Positions 1 through 8,255 of a stretch of 64,000 nucleotides of DNA are shown one piece after another. The position numbers were made by a program, and so were the translations under genes. The notes under the pieces were generated by a model. The model did not search any database, was not told where the DNA came from, and saw only the letters and a list, made by a program, of their open reading frames with translations. Source of the stretch: Paenibacillus melissococcoides (lineage in GTDB: Bacteria; Bacillota; Bacilli; Paenibacillales; Paenibacillaceae); contig CALYLO010000004.1 in assembly GCA_944800085.1 (NCBI GenBank), positions 186,001 to 250,000 on the forward strand. The letters are read 5' to 3'. Position 1 is the first letter of the stretch. Each line of letters opens with the position of its first letter.

Positions 1-1
1 C

Positions 2-649
2 GCGCTGTTCGAGCGGGCAGCGATTCATCCGGCCAGACTTGCCAAGGGCTCGGCCATGATTATTATTACGATCGGCGTTGCGATTGCCGTCCGCGGGATT
101 GCGCTCCTCATCTGGGGGACCGATCCGAAGATGCTGCCTCCTTTTACTCCGGGTGAACCGTTCAACCTGTTCGGGGCCGTCGTTCAGTTACAGAGTCTCT
201 GGGCCATCGGGGTAGCCATGCTTAGCTTAATTGCGATGTATGTTTTCTTTAAGCGAACATTTATGGGCAAGGCGGTAACCGCCTGTGTAATCAATCGCTT
301 TGCAGCCCGGTTAATGGGAATCAAGCCGGAGAAGATGTCGCTGTTGTCGATCAGCGCAAGCGCCGCGCTCGGAGCGATCGGCGGCATTATTATCGCCCCT
401 ATCTCCGGCGCCTCTTACGAGATGGGCCTCATGCTCGGGATGAAGGCGTTCATCGCCGCTGTGATCGGCGGACTGACGAACGCTCCGGCAGCGATTGTCG
501 GCGCCTTGATCGTCGGTCTGCTTGAAGCGTTCACGGAGGGATTGTGGTCCAGCGGTTACAAGGACCTCGTCATTTTTGGGGTGTTGCTGCTCGTCTTGTT
601 CTTTTTGCCTAACGGCCTGTTTGCCAAAATATCAGGTAAGCGAGTATAG
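2..649 (+). CDS. livH: LivH-type branched-chain amino acid ABC transporter permease (5' truncated by window)
   Basis: The reading frame is already open at base 2, so the first visible residues (ALFERAAIHP) are internal and the start lies outside the window; the ATG at 56 is not the true start. About 215 C-terminal residues are visible, with several hydrophobic membrane spans and the small-residue stretch SAALGAIGGIIIAP typical of LivH permeases. The TAG stop lies inside the Shine-Dalgarno of livM (TAGGAGG), so the genes are tightly coupled. In the HAAT transporter family LivH and LivM form the membrane channel and LivG and LivF the ATPases. Given the hpa genes downstream, the substrate may be an aromatic acid rather than leucine; that is inference. 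Confidence 0.88.
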   Translation, partial: ALFERAAIHPARLAKGSAMIIITIGVAIAVRGIALLIWGTDPKMLPPFTPGEPFNLFGAVVQLQSLWAIGVAMLSLIAMYVFFKRTFMGKAVTACVINRFAARLMGIKPEKMSLLSISASAALGAIGGIIIAPISGASYEMGLMLGMKAFIAAVIGGLTNAPAAIVGALIVGLLEAFTEGLWSSGYKDLVIFGVLLLVLFFLPNGLFAKISGKRV

Positions 650-658
650 GAGGCCTTC

Positions 659-1741
659 ATGATCAAATCAGGAACAGGTGATGTATATAATCGGAGTTTG
701 ACGGGAATTGCCGCTGTTGCCTTGTTGCTGGCAATCATTCCGCTCTTCTCTCCGTCAGCCTATATTCTAAGCACTTTGGTCATCATCGGGCTTTATGCTT
801 TGGTGGGCACGGGTCTCGGCATGCTGATGGGGTATGCAGGTCAAATATCGTTGAGTCACGCCGCGTTTTATGGAGTCGGCGCTTATTCATCTGCTTTCGT
901 TACGGTAAAGCTGGGCATGCCGCCGCTGGCAGGCATGGCGGTCGGCATAGTGCTGGCAGCGCTCATTGCTTATATCGTCGGCATCCCTACACTCCGGTTA
1001 ACCGGTCATTACTTGGCGCTCGCCACGCTCGGGTTCGGAATGATTATGTTTGCCTTGTTCAAGCAGCTCAAGGGGATCACCGGAGGGCTGGACGGGTTTC
1101 TTAATATACCGTCATTATCCCTATTCGGTCTAAGGATTGATACGGACGTTCAATATTATTACGTCGTATGGTGCTTGGCGCTTCTCGGTATTCTGGCTGC
1201 CCGGAACATGATTCATTCCCGTGTCGGCCGCGCACTGCGCTCGATTGAGAGCAGCGAAATTGCATCCGCCTCGATTGGCATTGATACCCAAAAATACAAA
1301 TTGCAAGTGTTTGTGATGAGTGCCGTTTTTGCCTCGATTGCCGGAAGCGTATATGCCCATTATATTTCGTTTATTAACCCGATGCTCTTTCATTCCAACG
1401 CATCTATCCAATTTCTGATCATGTCGGTTCTGGGAGGAGGGACAAGCATATGGGGCGGGTTTGTTGGCGCGCTCGCTTATGTAACGCTCGGCGAAGCGTT
1501 GAAGGATATCATGCCGTTCGTCCTGCCGAACGTCAGCGATGAATTCAACATTATATTTTTCGGAATGCTCCTTGTTGCGATATTAATCTACCTGCCTGAC
1601 GGGTTGGCGCCTGTGATTGGGAAGCTGGCGAGGAAGCTGAGACCGGCAGCGAAGCAGGAAGTCGAACGAGACCATCTGGCGGGTTCTTCGGGAGGTGAGA
1701 GCGGACATGGCAACGCGAGCGCCCCTTCTTCGGATGTGTAA
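659..1741 (+). CDS. livM: LivM-type branched-chain amino acid ABC transporter permease
   Basis: 360 residues, strongly hydrophobic, with the LivM signature GQISLSHAAFYGVGAYSSA near residue 60. It is the second membrane subunit of the HAAT-type importer begun by the preceding permease. The start ATG at 659 follows the AGGAGG that overlaps the livH stop. The C-terminal tail of about 35 residues is hydrophilic and rich in Ser, Gly and His, longer than usual for the family, and its coding sequence overlaps the start of livG. Operon position is second of at least nine co-directional genes leading into the hpa genes. Confidence 0.9.
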   Translation: MIKSGTGDVYNRSLTGIAAVALLLAIIPLFSPSAYILSTLVIIGLYALVGTGLGMLMGYAGQISLSHAAFYGVGAYSSAFVTVKLGMPPLAGMAVGIVLAALIAYIVGIPTLRLTGHYLALATLGFGMIMFALFKQLKGITGGLDGFLNIPSLSLFGLRIDTDVQYYYVVWCLALLGILAARNMIHSRVGRALRSIESSEIASASIGIDTQKYKLQVFVMSAVFASIAGSVYAHYISFINPMLFHSNASIQFLIMSVLGGGTSIWGGFVGALAYVTLGEALKDIMPFVLPNVSDEFNIIFFGMLLVAILIYLPDGLAPVIGKLARKLRPAAKQEVERDHLAGSSGGESGHGNASAPSSDV

Positions 1742-2489
1742 GGTAACGAAATGGTTCGGTGGAGTCGCCGCGGTCGAAGCGGTTTCCTTTGATGTGTATC
1801 CAGGGCAAATCACGGCGGTCATTGGCCCGAACGGTGCGGGCAAGACGACCCTGTTCAATTTGATTACGGCCATTCTCCCGCTGACAAGCGGCCGCATCTT
1901 TTTGGAGAATACCGAGATTACCGGGATGAAAGCTCCGCAAATTGCGAGGTTAGGAATAACGAGAACATTTCAGAACCTGCAAATCTTCGGGAATATGTCC
2001 GTTGTCGAAAATGTGATGACAGGCGCGCACACGCAGCTCAAGACGGGGATGATACGGTCGGCATTCCGGCCGCCTGCGGTAAGCCGCGAGGAACGAAGGG
2101 CACATGATAATGCGCTGAAGCTATTGGAGAATGTGGGATTGGTTGAATATGCCTATGAAGAAGCAGACAAGCTCCCTTACGGCAATCAACGGCTTCTTGA
2201 AATCGCCCGGGCTGCGGCATCGGCCCCCAAGCTGATATTGCTTGATGAACCGATGGCTGGCTTAAATCCGCAAGAATCCAAGAAGCTGGTAACCACAATC
2301 GAACGAATGCAGGCGGAGGGGATGACATTTCTGTTCGTTGAGCATGACATGGACACCGTGATGTCGATGGCGGATCATATCGTTGTGCTTGATTTTGGCA
2401 AGAAGATTGCGGAAGGCACGCCGGAAGAAATCTACAATAACCCTGCGGTTATAGCCGCTTATTTGGGAGATGAGGAGATCGCGCTCTAA
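1707..2489 (+). CDS. livG: LivG-type ABC transporter ATP-binding protein
   Basis: ABC ATPase of about 260 residues: Walker A GPNGAGKTT near residue 40, the LivG-type signature YGNQRLLEIARA in place of LSGGQ, Walker B LILLDEPMAGLNP, and the switch His in FVEHDMD. It energises the LivH/LivM importer at the inner face of the membrane. A GTG at 1695 is also in frame, but ATG 1707 sits 8 bases after GGAGGTGA, so it is preferred. The gene begins inside the 3' end of livM, and its last base is shared with the first base of livF (TAATG), implying translational coupling. Confidence 0.9.
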   Translation: MATRAPLLRMCKVTKWFGGVAAVEAVSFDVYPGQITAVIGPNGAGKTTLFNLITAILPLTSGRIFLENTEITGMKAPQIARLGITRTFQNLQIFGNMSVVENVMTGAHTQLKTGMIRSAFRPPAVSREERRAHDNALKLLENVGLVEYAYEEADKLPYGNQRLLEIARAAASAPKLILLDEPMAGLNPQESKKLVTTIERMQAEGMTFLFVEHDMDTVMSMADHIVVLDFGKKIAEGTPEEIYNNPAVIAAYLGDEEIAL

Positions 2490-3259
2490 TGCTGGAAGTA
2501 ACGGGCTTGCATACGTATTACGGCCATTTACATGCTCTTAAAGGGATTTCATTCACCGTAAGGAAGGGAGAACTGCTGGCCATCGTCGGATCGAATGGAG
2601 CCGGAAAGAGCACGCTGTTGGGGACCTTGGCAGGAATGCTCCAACCAAGGGCAGGGAGGATGATGTTCGAAGGGGCTGATATTACGCGGCTCTCTGTGGA
2701 GCAGGTTGTCGCGAAGGGGATTTGTCTCGTGCCTGAACGGCGGCAAATCTTTGACTCTCTGTCTGTAAAGGACAATCTGTTGCTAGGCGCTTATCACCGC
2801 AGAAGGAAGGACAAGCGCCGAATCCAGCAAGACTATGATCAGGTGCTTGAGTTGTTCCCGAAGCTGAAGACGATGCTGTCGCGTCCGGGAGGCTTGTTGA
2901 GCGGCGGCGAACAGCAGATGCTGGCGATTGGCCGAGGCTTAATGTCCCGCCCTGCTGTCATGTTGCTGGACGAACCCTCGCTTGGACTTGCGCCGCTGAT
3001 CGTCACAGATATGATGAACATTTTTGTACAGCTCAAGCAAGAAATCGGGACGACGATCATTCTCGTCGAACAAAATGTGAAGGCAGCGCTAGGCGTTGCA
3101 GATTATGCGTGCGTCATTGAGCGGGGAGAGATCGCATTGCATGGAGCAGCGGCGGAGATCATGGATCACCCCGATGTTCGACACGCGTATTTCGGCAAAA
3201 GCATGGCAGCGGAAGCGGAAACCATCCCAATACAGAACGAAAGGATGTTGGCAAAATGA
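2489..3259 (+). CDS. livF: LivF-type ABC transporter ATP-binding protein
   Basis: ABC ATPase of 256 residues with Walker A GSNGAGKST near residue 36, signature LSGGEQQMLAIGRGL, Walker B VMLLDEPSLGLAP and the switch His replaced by Q in the LivF-typical VEQNV. It pairs with LivG. The ATG overlaps the livG TAA, and its own TGA overlaps the ATG of the DapA-like gene (ATGA at 3256), so transporter and catabolic genes are translationally linked. This supports the view that the importer feeds the 4-hydroxyphenylacetate pathway. Confidence 0.9.
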   Translation: MLEVTGLHTYYGHLHALKGISFTVRKGELLAIVGSNGAGKSTLLGTLAGMLQPRAGRMMFEGADITRLSVEQVVAKGICLVPERRQIFDSLSVKDNLLLGAYHRRRKDKRRIQQDYDQVLELFPKLKTMLSRPGGLLSGGEQQMLAIGRGLMSRPAVMLLDEPSLGLAPLIVTDMMNIFVQLKQEIGTTIILVEQNVKAALGVADYACVIERGEIALHGAAAEIMDHPDVRHAYFGKSMAAEAETIPIQNERMLAK

Positions 3260-4188
3260 TCAACGCAAAAGAAATGAAACAACGATTGAGAGGTTCGATC
3301 TCGCCGATTGTAACTCCGTTTGACAGCAACAATCAAGTGGATTTGCAGGCGATGAGCGGCTTGATTGAATGGCATCTCGAATCCGGTTCTCATGGAATTT
3401 CGGTTACCGGAACGACCGGAGAGCCAAGCTCGCTCACGCTTGCGGAACGCGAGATGATTATGGAGCATGTCATTCGTACGGTCAATCAACGCGTTCCTAT
3501 TGTTCCGGGCACGGGATCAACGAATCATGAGGAAGCGCTGCACTTGACGAAGCGTGCTCAAGAGATGGGGGCAGATGCGGCGCTTGTCATCGTGCCGTAT
3601 TATAATCGTCCGAACCAGCAAGCATTATATCAACATTTCAGAACGATTGCCGATTCCGTGGATATTCCGATCATTCTGTATAATATCCCGGGCCGAACAG
3701 GCGTGAATTTGGAGGTAAGCACACTGGCCCGCCTGGTAGAAGATTGCAATAATATTGTCGGAATCAAAGAGTCCAACAAAGATTTCGAACATGTGAACCG
3801 GGTTCTCCATCGCTGCGGAAGGGATTTCCTGCTGTATTCAGGGATTGAGTTGTTGTGTTACCCGATGCTGGCGATCGGCGGGGCAGGCCACGTTGCCGCC
3901 ACAGCGAACGTAGCGCCGAAGGAAGTCGCCGAGCTGTATAACCGCTGGACTGCCGGGGATGTTGAAGGCGCGGTGGAGCTTCATTACCATTTGCTGACGC
4001 TGAATGATGTTCTATTCAAGGATACGAATCCGGTACCGGTCAAGACGGCATTGGGCATGATGGGGAAAATCAATCCGGCCGTCCGGCTTCCGCTCGGACC
4101 GCCATCCGAAGCTCTTCGCCAGGAAATCGAGGACACGCTGGTTCAATACAGGATGTTAACCAAGCAAATGAATGCGTCTTCAGAATGA
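3256..4188 (+). CDS. DapA-family lyase, probable aldolase of the 4-hydroxyphenylacetate pathway
   Basis: 310 residues of the N-acetylneuraminate lyase/dihydrodipicolinate synthase superfamily (class I, TIM barrel). Visible hallmarks are GTTGEPSSLT for carboxylate binding, the catalytic Tyr in ILYNIPGRTG and the Schiff-base Lys in IVGIKESNKD. Between transporter and hpaE it is unlikely to make lysine precursors. The position fits 2,4-dihydroxyhept-2-ene-1,7-dioate cleavage to pyruvate and succinate semialdehyde, done in enterobacteria by the unrelated class II enzyme HpaI; that assignment is inference from context. The start overlaps the livF stop. A biosynthetic DapA paralogue remains possible but less likely. 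Confidence 0.8.
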   Translation: MINAKEMKQRLRGSISPIVTPFDSNNQVDLQAMSGLIEWHLESGSHGISVTGTTGEPSSLTLAEREMIMEHVIRTVNQRVPIVPGTGSTNHEEALHLTKRAQEMGADAALVIVPYYNRPNQQALYQHFRTIADSVDIPIILYNIPGRTGVNLEVSTLARLVEDCNNIVGIKESNKDFEHVNRVLHRCGRDFLLYSGIELLCYPMLAIGGAGHVAATANVAPKEVAELYNRWTAGDVEGAVELHYHLLTLNDVLFKDTNPVPVKTALGMMGKINPAVRLPLGPPSEALRQEIEDTLVQYRMLTKQMNASSE

Positions 4189-4215
4189 GAGACTCGGAGA
4201 GGAAGGAGAGAAGAC

Positions 4216-5715
4216 ATGAAGCAGTCACACACTCATATCGGCAACGTATTGCATTATATTAACGGCCAATTCGTAGAGAGCGTGTCTGGCCGCGCATTCA
4301 GCAACCTCAATCCGTTCAACAATGAGCCGATCAATGAAGTGGCGGAAGGATTCGCCGAGGATATCGGTCTTGCTGTCGCGGCAGCGCGCCAAGCGTTCGA
4401 TGAAGGGCCATGGCGGACGATGCGCGTCAACGAACGAATGAAATATATCATCAAAATTGCCGAGCTGATAGAGAAATATGCGGAAGAACTCTCGTACCTG
4501 GAATCGCTGGATAGCGGCTTGCCGATTGCCCAGACGAAGAAGCAGGCCGAACGCGCGGCTGCCAATTTCCGCTTCTATGCAGAGATGGTCAAGACGCGTC
4601 TTGTCGGCGAATCGTATCAAGTGGACAACTCGTTTATCAACTATACGATTCATAAGCCGGTCGGTGTAGCGGGTTTGATTACACCGTGGAATGCGCCGTT
4701 CATGCTGGCCACCTGGAAAGTGGCTCCAACCCTCGCGACCGGAAATACTTGTGTCTTGAAGCCGGCCGAGTGGTCTCCGCTTACGGCGAACAAGCTGGCC
4801 GAGATTATTCATGAAGCCGGGTTGCCGCCGGGCGTATTCAATGTCGTCCATGGCTATGGCGAGACTTGCGGCGCGCCGTTAGTCGCTCACCCTGACGTGC
4901 AACTGATTTCTTTCACGGGGGAGACGACGACCGGTTCGGCAATCATTAAGAACGGTTCCGATACGCTTAAGCGCGTCTCGATGGAACTGGGCGGCAAGTC
5001 CCCGGCCATCGTATTCGAGGATTCCGATCTGGATACGGCATTGGACGCGGTCGTATGGCAGATTTTCTCCTTCAACGGAGAGCGGTGCACCGCCAATTCG
5101 AGACTGCTTATTCACGAATCCATTCATGATCCGTTTGTTGACAGGCTGAAGGACAGATTGCGGAACATTATCGTCGGCGATCCGCAAGATCCGGCAACGG
5201 AGGTGGGCCCGCTGATTCACCGCGAACATTATAACCATGTCATCCGGTATATCGACACAGCGCGGAAGGAGGGAGCAGAAGTCATCTCCGCTTCGATCCC
5301 TCAGGGGCTGAGCGCAGGCAATTATGTAGCGCCTACCCTTATTCTGAATGCCAACAATCAAATGACGGTTGCCCAAGAGGAAATATTCGGCCCCGTGCTC
5401 ACCGTCATTCCCTTCTCCACCGAGGAGGAAGCGATCACAATGGCCAATGATTCCAAATACGGGCTGGCCGGTTATGTATGGACGAACGATATGAAGCGCG
5501 GACACCGGATGGCACAGCAGCTTGAGTGCGGGATGGTATGGCTCAACTCCCAAAATGTGCGGGATTTGCGTACGCCATTCGGCGGGACCAAAACAAGCGG
5601 AATCGGCAGAGAAGGGGGCCATTACGGGTTCGATTTCTATACGGAAACCCAGATCATTCACGTCGCGCTTGATGAACAGCATATTCCCGCTTTCGGCAAG
5701 AAGGCAGCCAGATAG
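4216..5715 (+). CDS. hpaE: 5-carboxymethyl-2-hydroxymuconate semialdehyde dehydrogenase
   Basis: 499-residue NAD(P)-dependent aldehyde dehydrogenase. It shows the ALDH general-base motif MELGGKSPA near residue 258 and the catalytic Cys in FNGERCTANSR near residue 292. By position it oxidises the ring-cleavage product of HpaD to 5-carboxymethyl-2-hydroxymuconate in the meta-cleavage route. The start ATG follows GGAAGGAGAG by about 7 bases. The family alone does not fix the substrate; the flanking hpaB, hpaD, hpaF and hpaG do. Confidence 0.87.
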   Translation: MKQSHTHIGNVLHYINGQFVESVSGRAFSNLNPFNNEPINEVAEGFAEDIGLAVAAARQAFDEGPWRTMRVNERMKYIIKIAELIEKYAEELSYLESLDSGLPIAQTKKQAERAAANFRFYAEMVKTRLVGESYQVDNSFINYTIHKPVGVAGLITPWNAPFMLATWKVAPTLATGNTCVLKPAEWSPLTANKLAEIIHEAGLPPGVFNVVHGYGETCGAPLVAHPDVQLISFTGETTTGSAIIKNGSDTLKRVSMELGGKSPAIVFEDSDLDTALDAVVWQIFSFNGERCTANSRLLIHESIHDPFVDRLKDRLRNIIVGDPQDPATEVGPLIHREHYNHVIRYIDTARKEGAEVISASIPQGLSAGNYVAPTLILNANNQMTVAQEEIFGPVLTVIPFSTEEEAITMANDSKYGLAGYVWTNDMKRGHRMAQQLECGMVWLNSQNVRDLRTPFGGTKTSGIGREGGHYGFDFYTETQIIHVALDEQHIPAFGKKAAR

Positions 5716-5744
5716 TTATCTGACAGGCAGATCGCCTGATTCGA

Positions 5745-7235
5745 ATGAAGCCAAGGAGGTCATTCTATGCCAGCCAAGACAGTCAACAATATATTGACCG
5801 TATTGATGCAGCGAAATCCAATGTCTGGATCGACGGACAGCAAGTCCAAGGGAACGTGTCCGAGCACCCGGCGTTCCGGGGAGTGATGAGAAGTCAGGCC
5901 GCTCTGTATGATATGCAATTCGACCCTGGCAAAATCGAGATCATGACCTACGTATCTCCAACAACAGGGGAGCGGGTAGGAACATCCTTCCTCCAGCCAA
6001 GCACCAGAGAAGATCTGGAGAAGCGAAGAAACATGATACAGGAGTGGGCCAAGTTTAATGGCGGAATGATGGGACGCTCTCCTGACTACATCAATTCGGG
6101 GATGATGGCCTATGGCGCGGCAGCAGATATATTCGGGGCGCAAGATACGATGTATGCCGACAATATGCGGCAATATATTGAATATATTCGCGAAAACGAC
6201 CTGTCGCTTACCCATACGTTAATTCAGCCGCAAGTGAACCGGGGAGTCCAGACTCATCAGTTGTCCGATCCTTATATCGCGGCTCGAATCGTAAGGAAGA
6301 ATGACGATGGCGTGGTGATTCGCGGCGCCCGCCTGCTTGCGACCCAGGGCGGGATTACGGATGAGATTATGGTCTTTCCGTCAACGGTATTGAAGCAATC
6401 GGAAGAGGAGAATCCGTATGCGTTTGCATTCTCGATTCCGAACAACACGCCTGGATTGAAATTTATATTCCGGGAATCGTTCGATTACGGCAAATCTCAT
6501 TTTGATCACCCGCTCGGTTCCCGTTTTGAAGAAATGGACGCGATCGTTGTCTTTGATGATGTGACGGTGCCATGGAATCGAATCTTTGCCCTGGGCAATA
6601 CCGATATTTGCAACCGCGCATATGCGGACAGCAACGCGGCGGTTCATATGACACACCAGGTCGTCTCGAAGAATGTAGCGAAAACCGAATTCATTCTTGG
6701 CATCCTTCAGCTGATGGTGGAGACCATTAATATCGGCCAATTCCAGCATGTGCAGGAGAAAATGGCGGAAGTCATTATTGCCCTGGAAACATTGAAAGCG
6801 TTCTTGATCGCTTCGGAGGCCAACGCCAAGATCGATCGTTGGGGCGTGATGACCCCTGACTTTGGGCCTCTGAATGCCGCGCGGAACTATTTTCCGAAGA
6901 TGTACCCCCGTTTTTCAGAGATTATGCAGCTTCTTGGCGCAAGCGGGCTCATGGCGCTTCCGAACGAGGCGGATTTTCAATCCGTGCTTCGGCCGGATCT
7001 GGACAAATACTTGCAGGCTGCGAATCAGGACGCGTACCATCGCGTCAAGCTGTACCGGCTGGCATGGGATGTGTGCATGAGCGCCTTTGGCAGCCGCCAA
7101 ACCTTGTATGAACGGTTCTTCTTCGGCGATCCGGTAAGAATGGCCGGAGCGTTATACAATGGCTACGATAAGCAGGAATATGTCGATCGGGTCAAGGAGT
7201 TTCTGGAGCGTTCCGAGCAGCTTGTTACTCATTAA
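5745..7235 (+). CDS. hpaB: 4-hydroxyphenylacetate 3-monooxygenase, oxygenase component (5' end probably frameshifted)
   Basis: HpaB/PvcC-type flavin-dependent monooxygenase that hydroxylates 4-hydroxyphenylacetate to homoprotocatechuate, using reduced flavin supplied by a partner reductase (HpaC, not in this window). About 490 residues, normal length, with family stretches such as THTLIQPQVNR and PWNRIFALGN. The start is odd. The perfect ribosome site AAGGAGGT (5753-5760) points to ATG 5767, which reads MPAKT and then leaves frame; the main frame is open upstream only to ATG 5745, which has no ribosome site. Adding one G near 5781 would give MPAKTGQQYIDRI, close to known HpaB N-termini, so one base seems to be missing. 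Confidence 0.9.
   Translation: MKPRRSFYASQDSQQYIDRIDAAKSNVWIDGQQVQGNVSEHPAFRGVMRSQAALYDMQFDPGKIEIMTYVSPTTGERVGTSFLQPSTREDLEKRRNMIQEWAKFNGGMMGRSPDYINSGMMAYGAAADIFGAQDTMYADNMRQYIEYIRENDLSLTHTLIQPQVNRGVQTHQLSDPYIAARIVRKNDDGVVIRGARLLATQGGITDEIMVFPSTVLKQSEEENPYAFAFSIPNNTPGLKFIFRESFDYGKSHFDHPLGSRFEEMDAIVVFDDVTVPWNRIFALGNTDICNRAYADSNAAVHMTHQVVSKNVAKTEFILGILQLMVETINIGQFQHVQEKMAEVIIALETLKAFLIASEANAKIDRWGVMTPDFGPLNAARNYFPKMYPRFSEIMQLLGASGLMALPNEADFQSVLRPDLDKYLQAANQDAYHRVKLYRLAWDVCMSAFGSRQTLYERFFFGDPVRMAGALYNGYDKQEYVDRVKEFLERSEQLVTH
5753..5760 (+). promoter_or_regulatory. Shine-Dalgarno site that contradicts the open hpaB start
   Basis: AAGGAGGT ends 6 bases before ATG 5767, ideal spacing. That ATG is in a different frame from the rest of hpaB and would run out within about 40 codons. 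The site is internal to the alternative 5745 frame. This is the main evidence that the hpaB 5' end carries a one-base deletion in the sequence as given. Confidence 0.7.
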
Positions 7236-7261
7236 TCCATTCAGGTGAGGAGGCGATAGAT

Positions 7262-8245
7262 TTGGATTTCTCCATTATTCGAATCGGAAATGTCATTATG
7301 AATGTTACGGATCTGGAACAGTCGAGGAAATTTTATGTAGATGCATTGGGCTTCATTGAAACGGAAAGCGACGAAAACAATTTATATCTCCGCGGTCTGG
7401 AAGAGCATAACCATCACTGCTTGCATCTGATCAAAGCGGACAAGCCCGGAATCGTCGCTCTAGGCTACAAAGTCATGCGGGAAAGCGACCTGGACGCACT
7501 GGAACGGCTATTTGCGTCCCGGGGCCTTCCGACCCGATGGATACCGCAAGGGACGCTGCATGCGATGGGCCGGGCTTTGCATGTGCAGGATGTCAGCGGA
7601 CTTCCGCTGCAGTTCTACGCGGAAATGGATAAGGTGGAAAGATTGCTGCAACGGTATGATCTATATACGGGCGCGCGCATTCAGCGCATTGACCATGTCA
7701 ATTGCTTTGTTCCCGATGTGGCCCGGGCCTATGATTTTTTCGTCAATGAACTGGGTTTCGCTTGCTCCGAATATACGGCGCTCGAAGATGACAGTTTGTA
7801 CGCAGCATGGCTGCATCGCAAACATAACGTACATGATCAAGCCTTCATGAATGGAGCGGGTCCAAGACTGCATCATATTGGCTTCTGGCTTCCGGATCCG
7901 TTGGCCCTTATTCATGCGTGCGATGTGCTGGCATCGCTTGGCTATCAGGGCAGCATTGAACGCGGACCCGGCAGGCATGGATTGTCTAATGCCTTCTTCC
8001 TCTATTTGAGAGATCCGGATGGCATCCGGATTGAACTGTATAATGGAGATTATTTAACAAGCGATCCTGATCTTGGGCCGATTAAATGGGACATCCACGA
8101 TCCGAGACGGCAGACGTTCTGGGGGAGCGCGACACCGGAATCCTGGTTCAATGAAGGCACGCCATTCGTCGATATCTGGACCGGCGAGCATGCTGAGCTG
8201 CTGACGGCGGCGCTGCCTTCCCGGCAGCCGCAGCACTTGATCTAA
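7262..8245 (+). CDS. hpaD: 3,4-dihydroxyphenylacetate 2,3-dioxygenase (vicinal oxygen chelate type)
   Basis: 327-residue extradiol ring-cleaving dioxygenase built of two VOC modules (roughly residues 5-125 and 140-265). The C-terminal module carries the metal triad: His in RIDHVNCF (about residue 144), His in LHHIGFW (about 205) and Glu in RIELYNGDY (about 258), binding Fe(II) or Mn(II). It opens the ring of homoprotocatechuate made by HpaB. The start is TTG 7262, 9 bases after AGGAGG; no ATG is better placed. It lies 26 bases after hpaB and 10 before the next dehydrogenase, as part of one operon. Confidence 0.9.
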   Translation: MDFSIIRIGNVIMNVTDLEQSRKFYVDALGFIETESDENNLYLRGLEEHNHHCLHLIKADKPGIVALGYKVMRESDLDALERLFASRGLPTRWIPQGTLHAMGRALHVQDVSGLPLQFYAEMDKVERLLQRYDLYTGARIQRIDHVNCFVPDVARAYDFFVNELGFACSEYTALEDDSLYAAWLHRKHNVHDQAFMNGAGPRLHHIGFWLPDPLALIHACDVLASLGYQGSIERGPGRHGLSNAFFLYLRDPDGIRIELYNGDYLTSDPDLGPIKWDIHDPRRQTFWGSATPESWFNEGTPFVDIWTGEHAELLTAALPSRQPQHLI

Positions 8246-8255
8246 GGATATTCAG

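Noticed and set aside
3256..4188. Assignment as biosynthetic dapA
   Set aside because: Start overlaps livF and hpaE follows; there is no lysine or peptidoglycan gene nearby, so a catabolic lyase role fits better, though the fold is the same.
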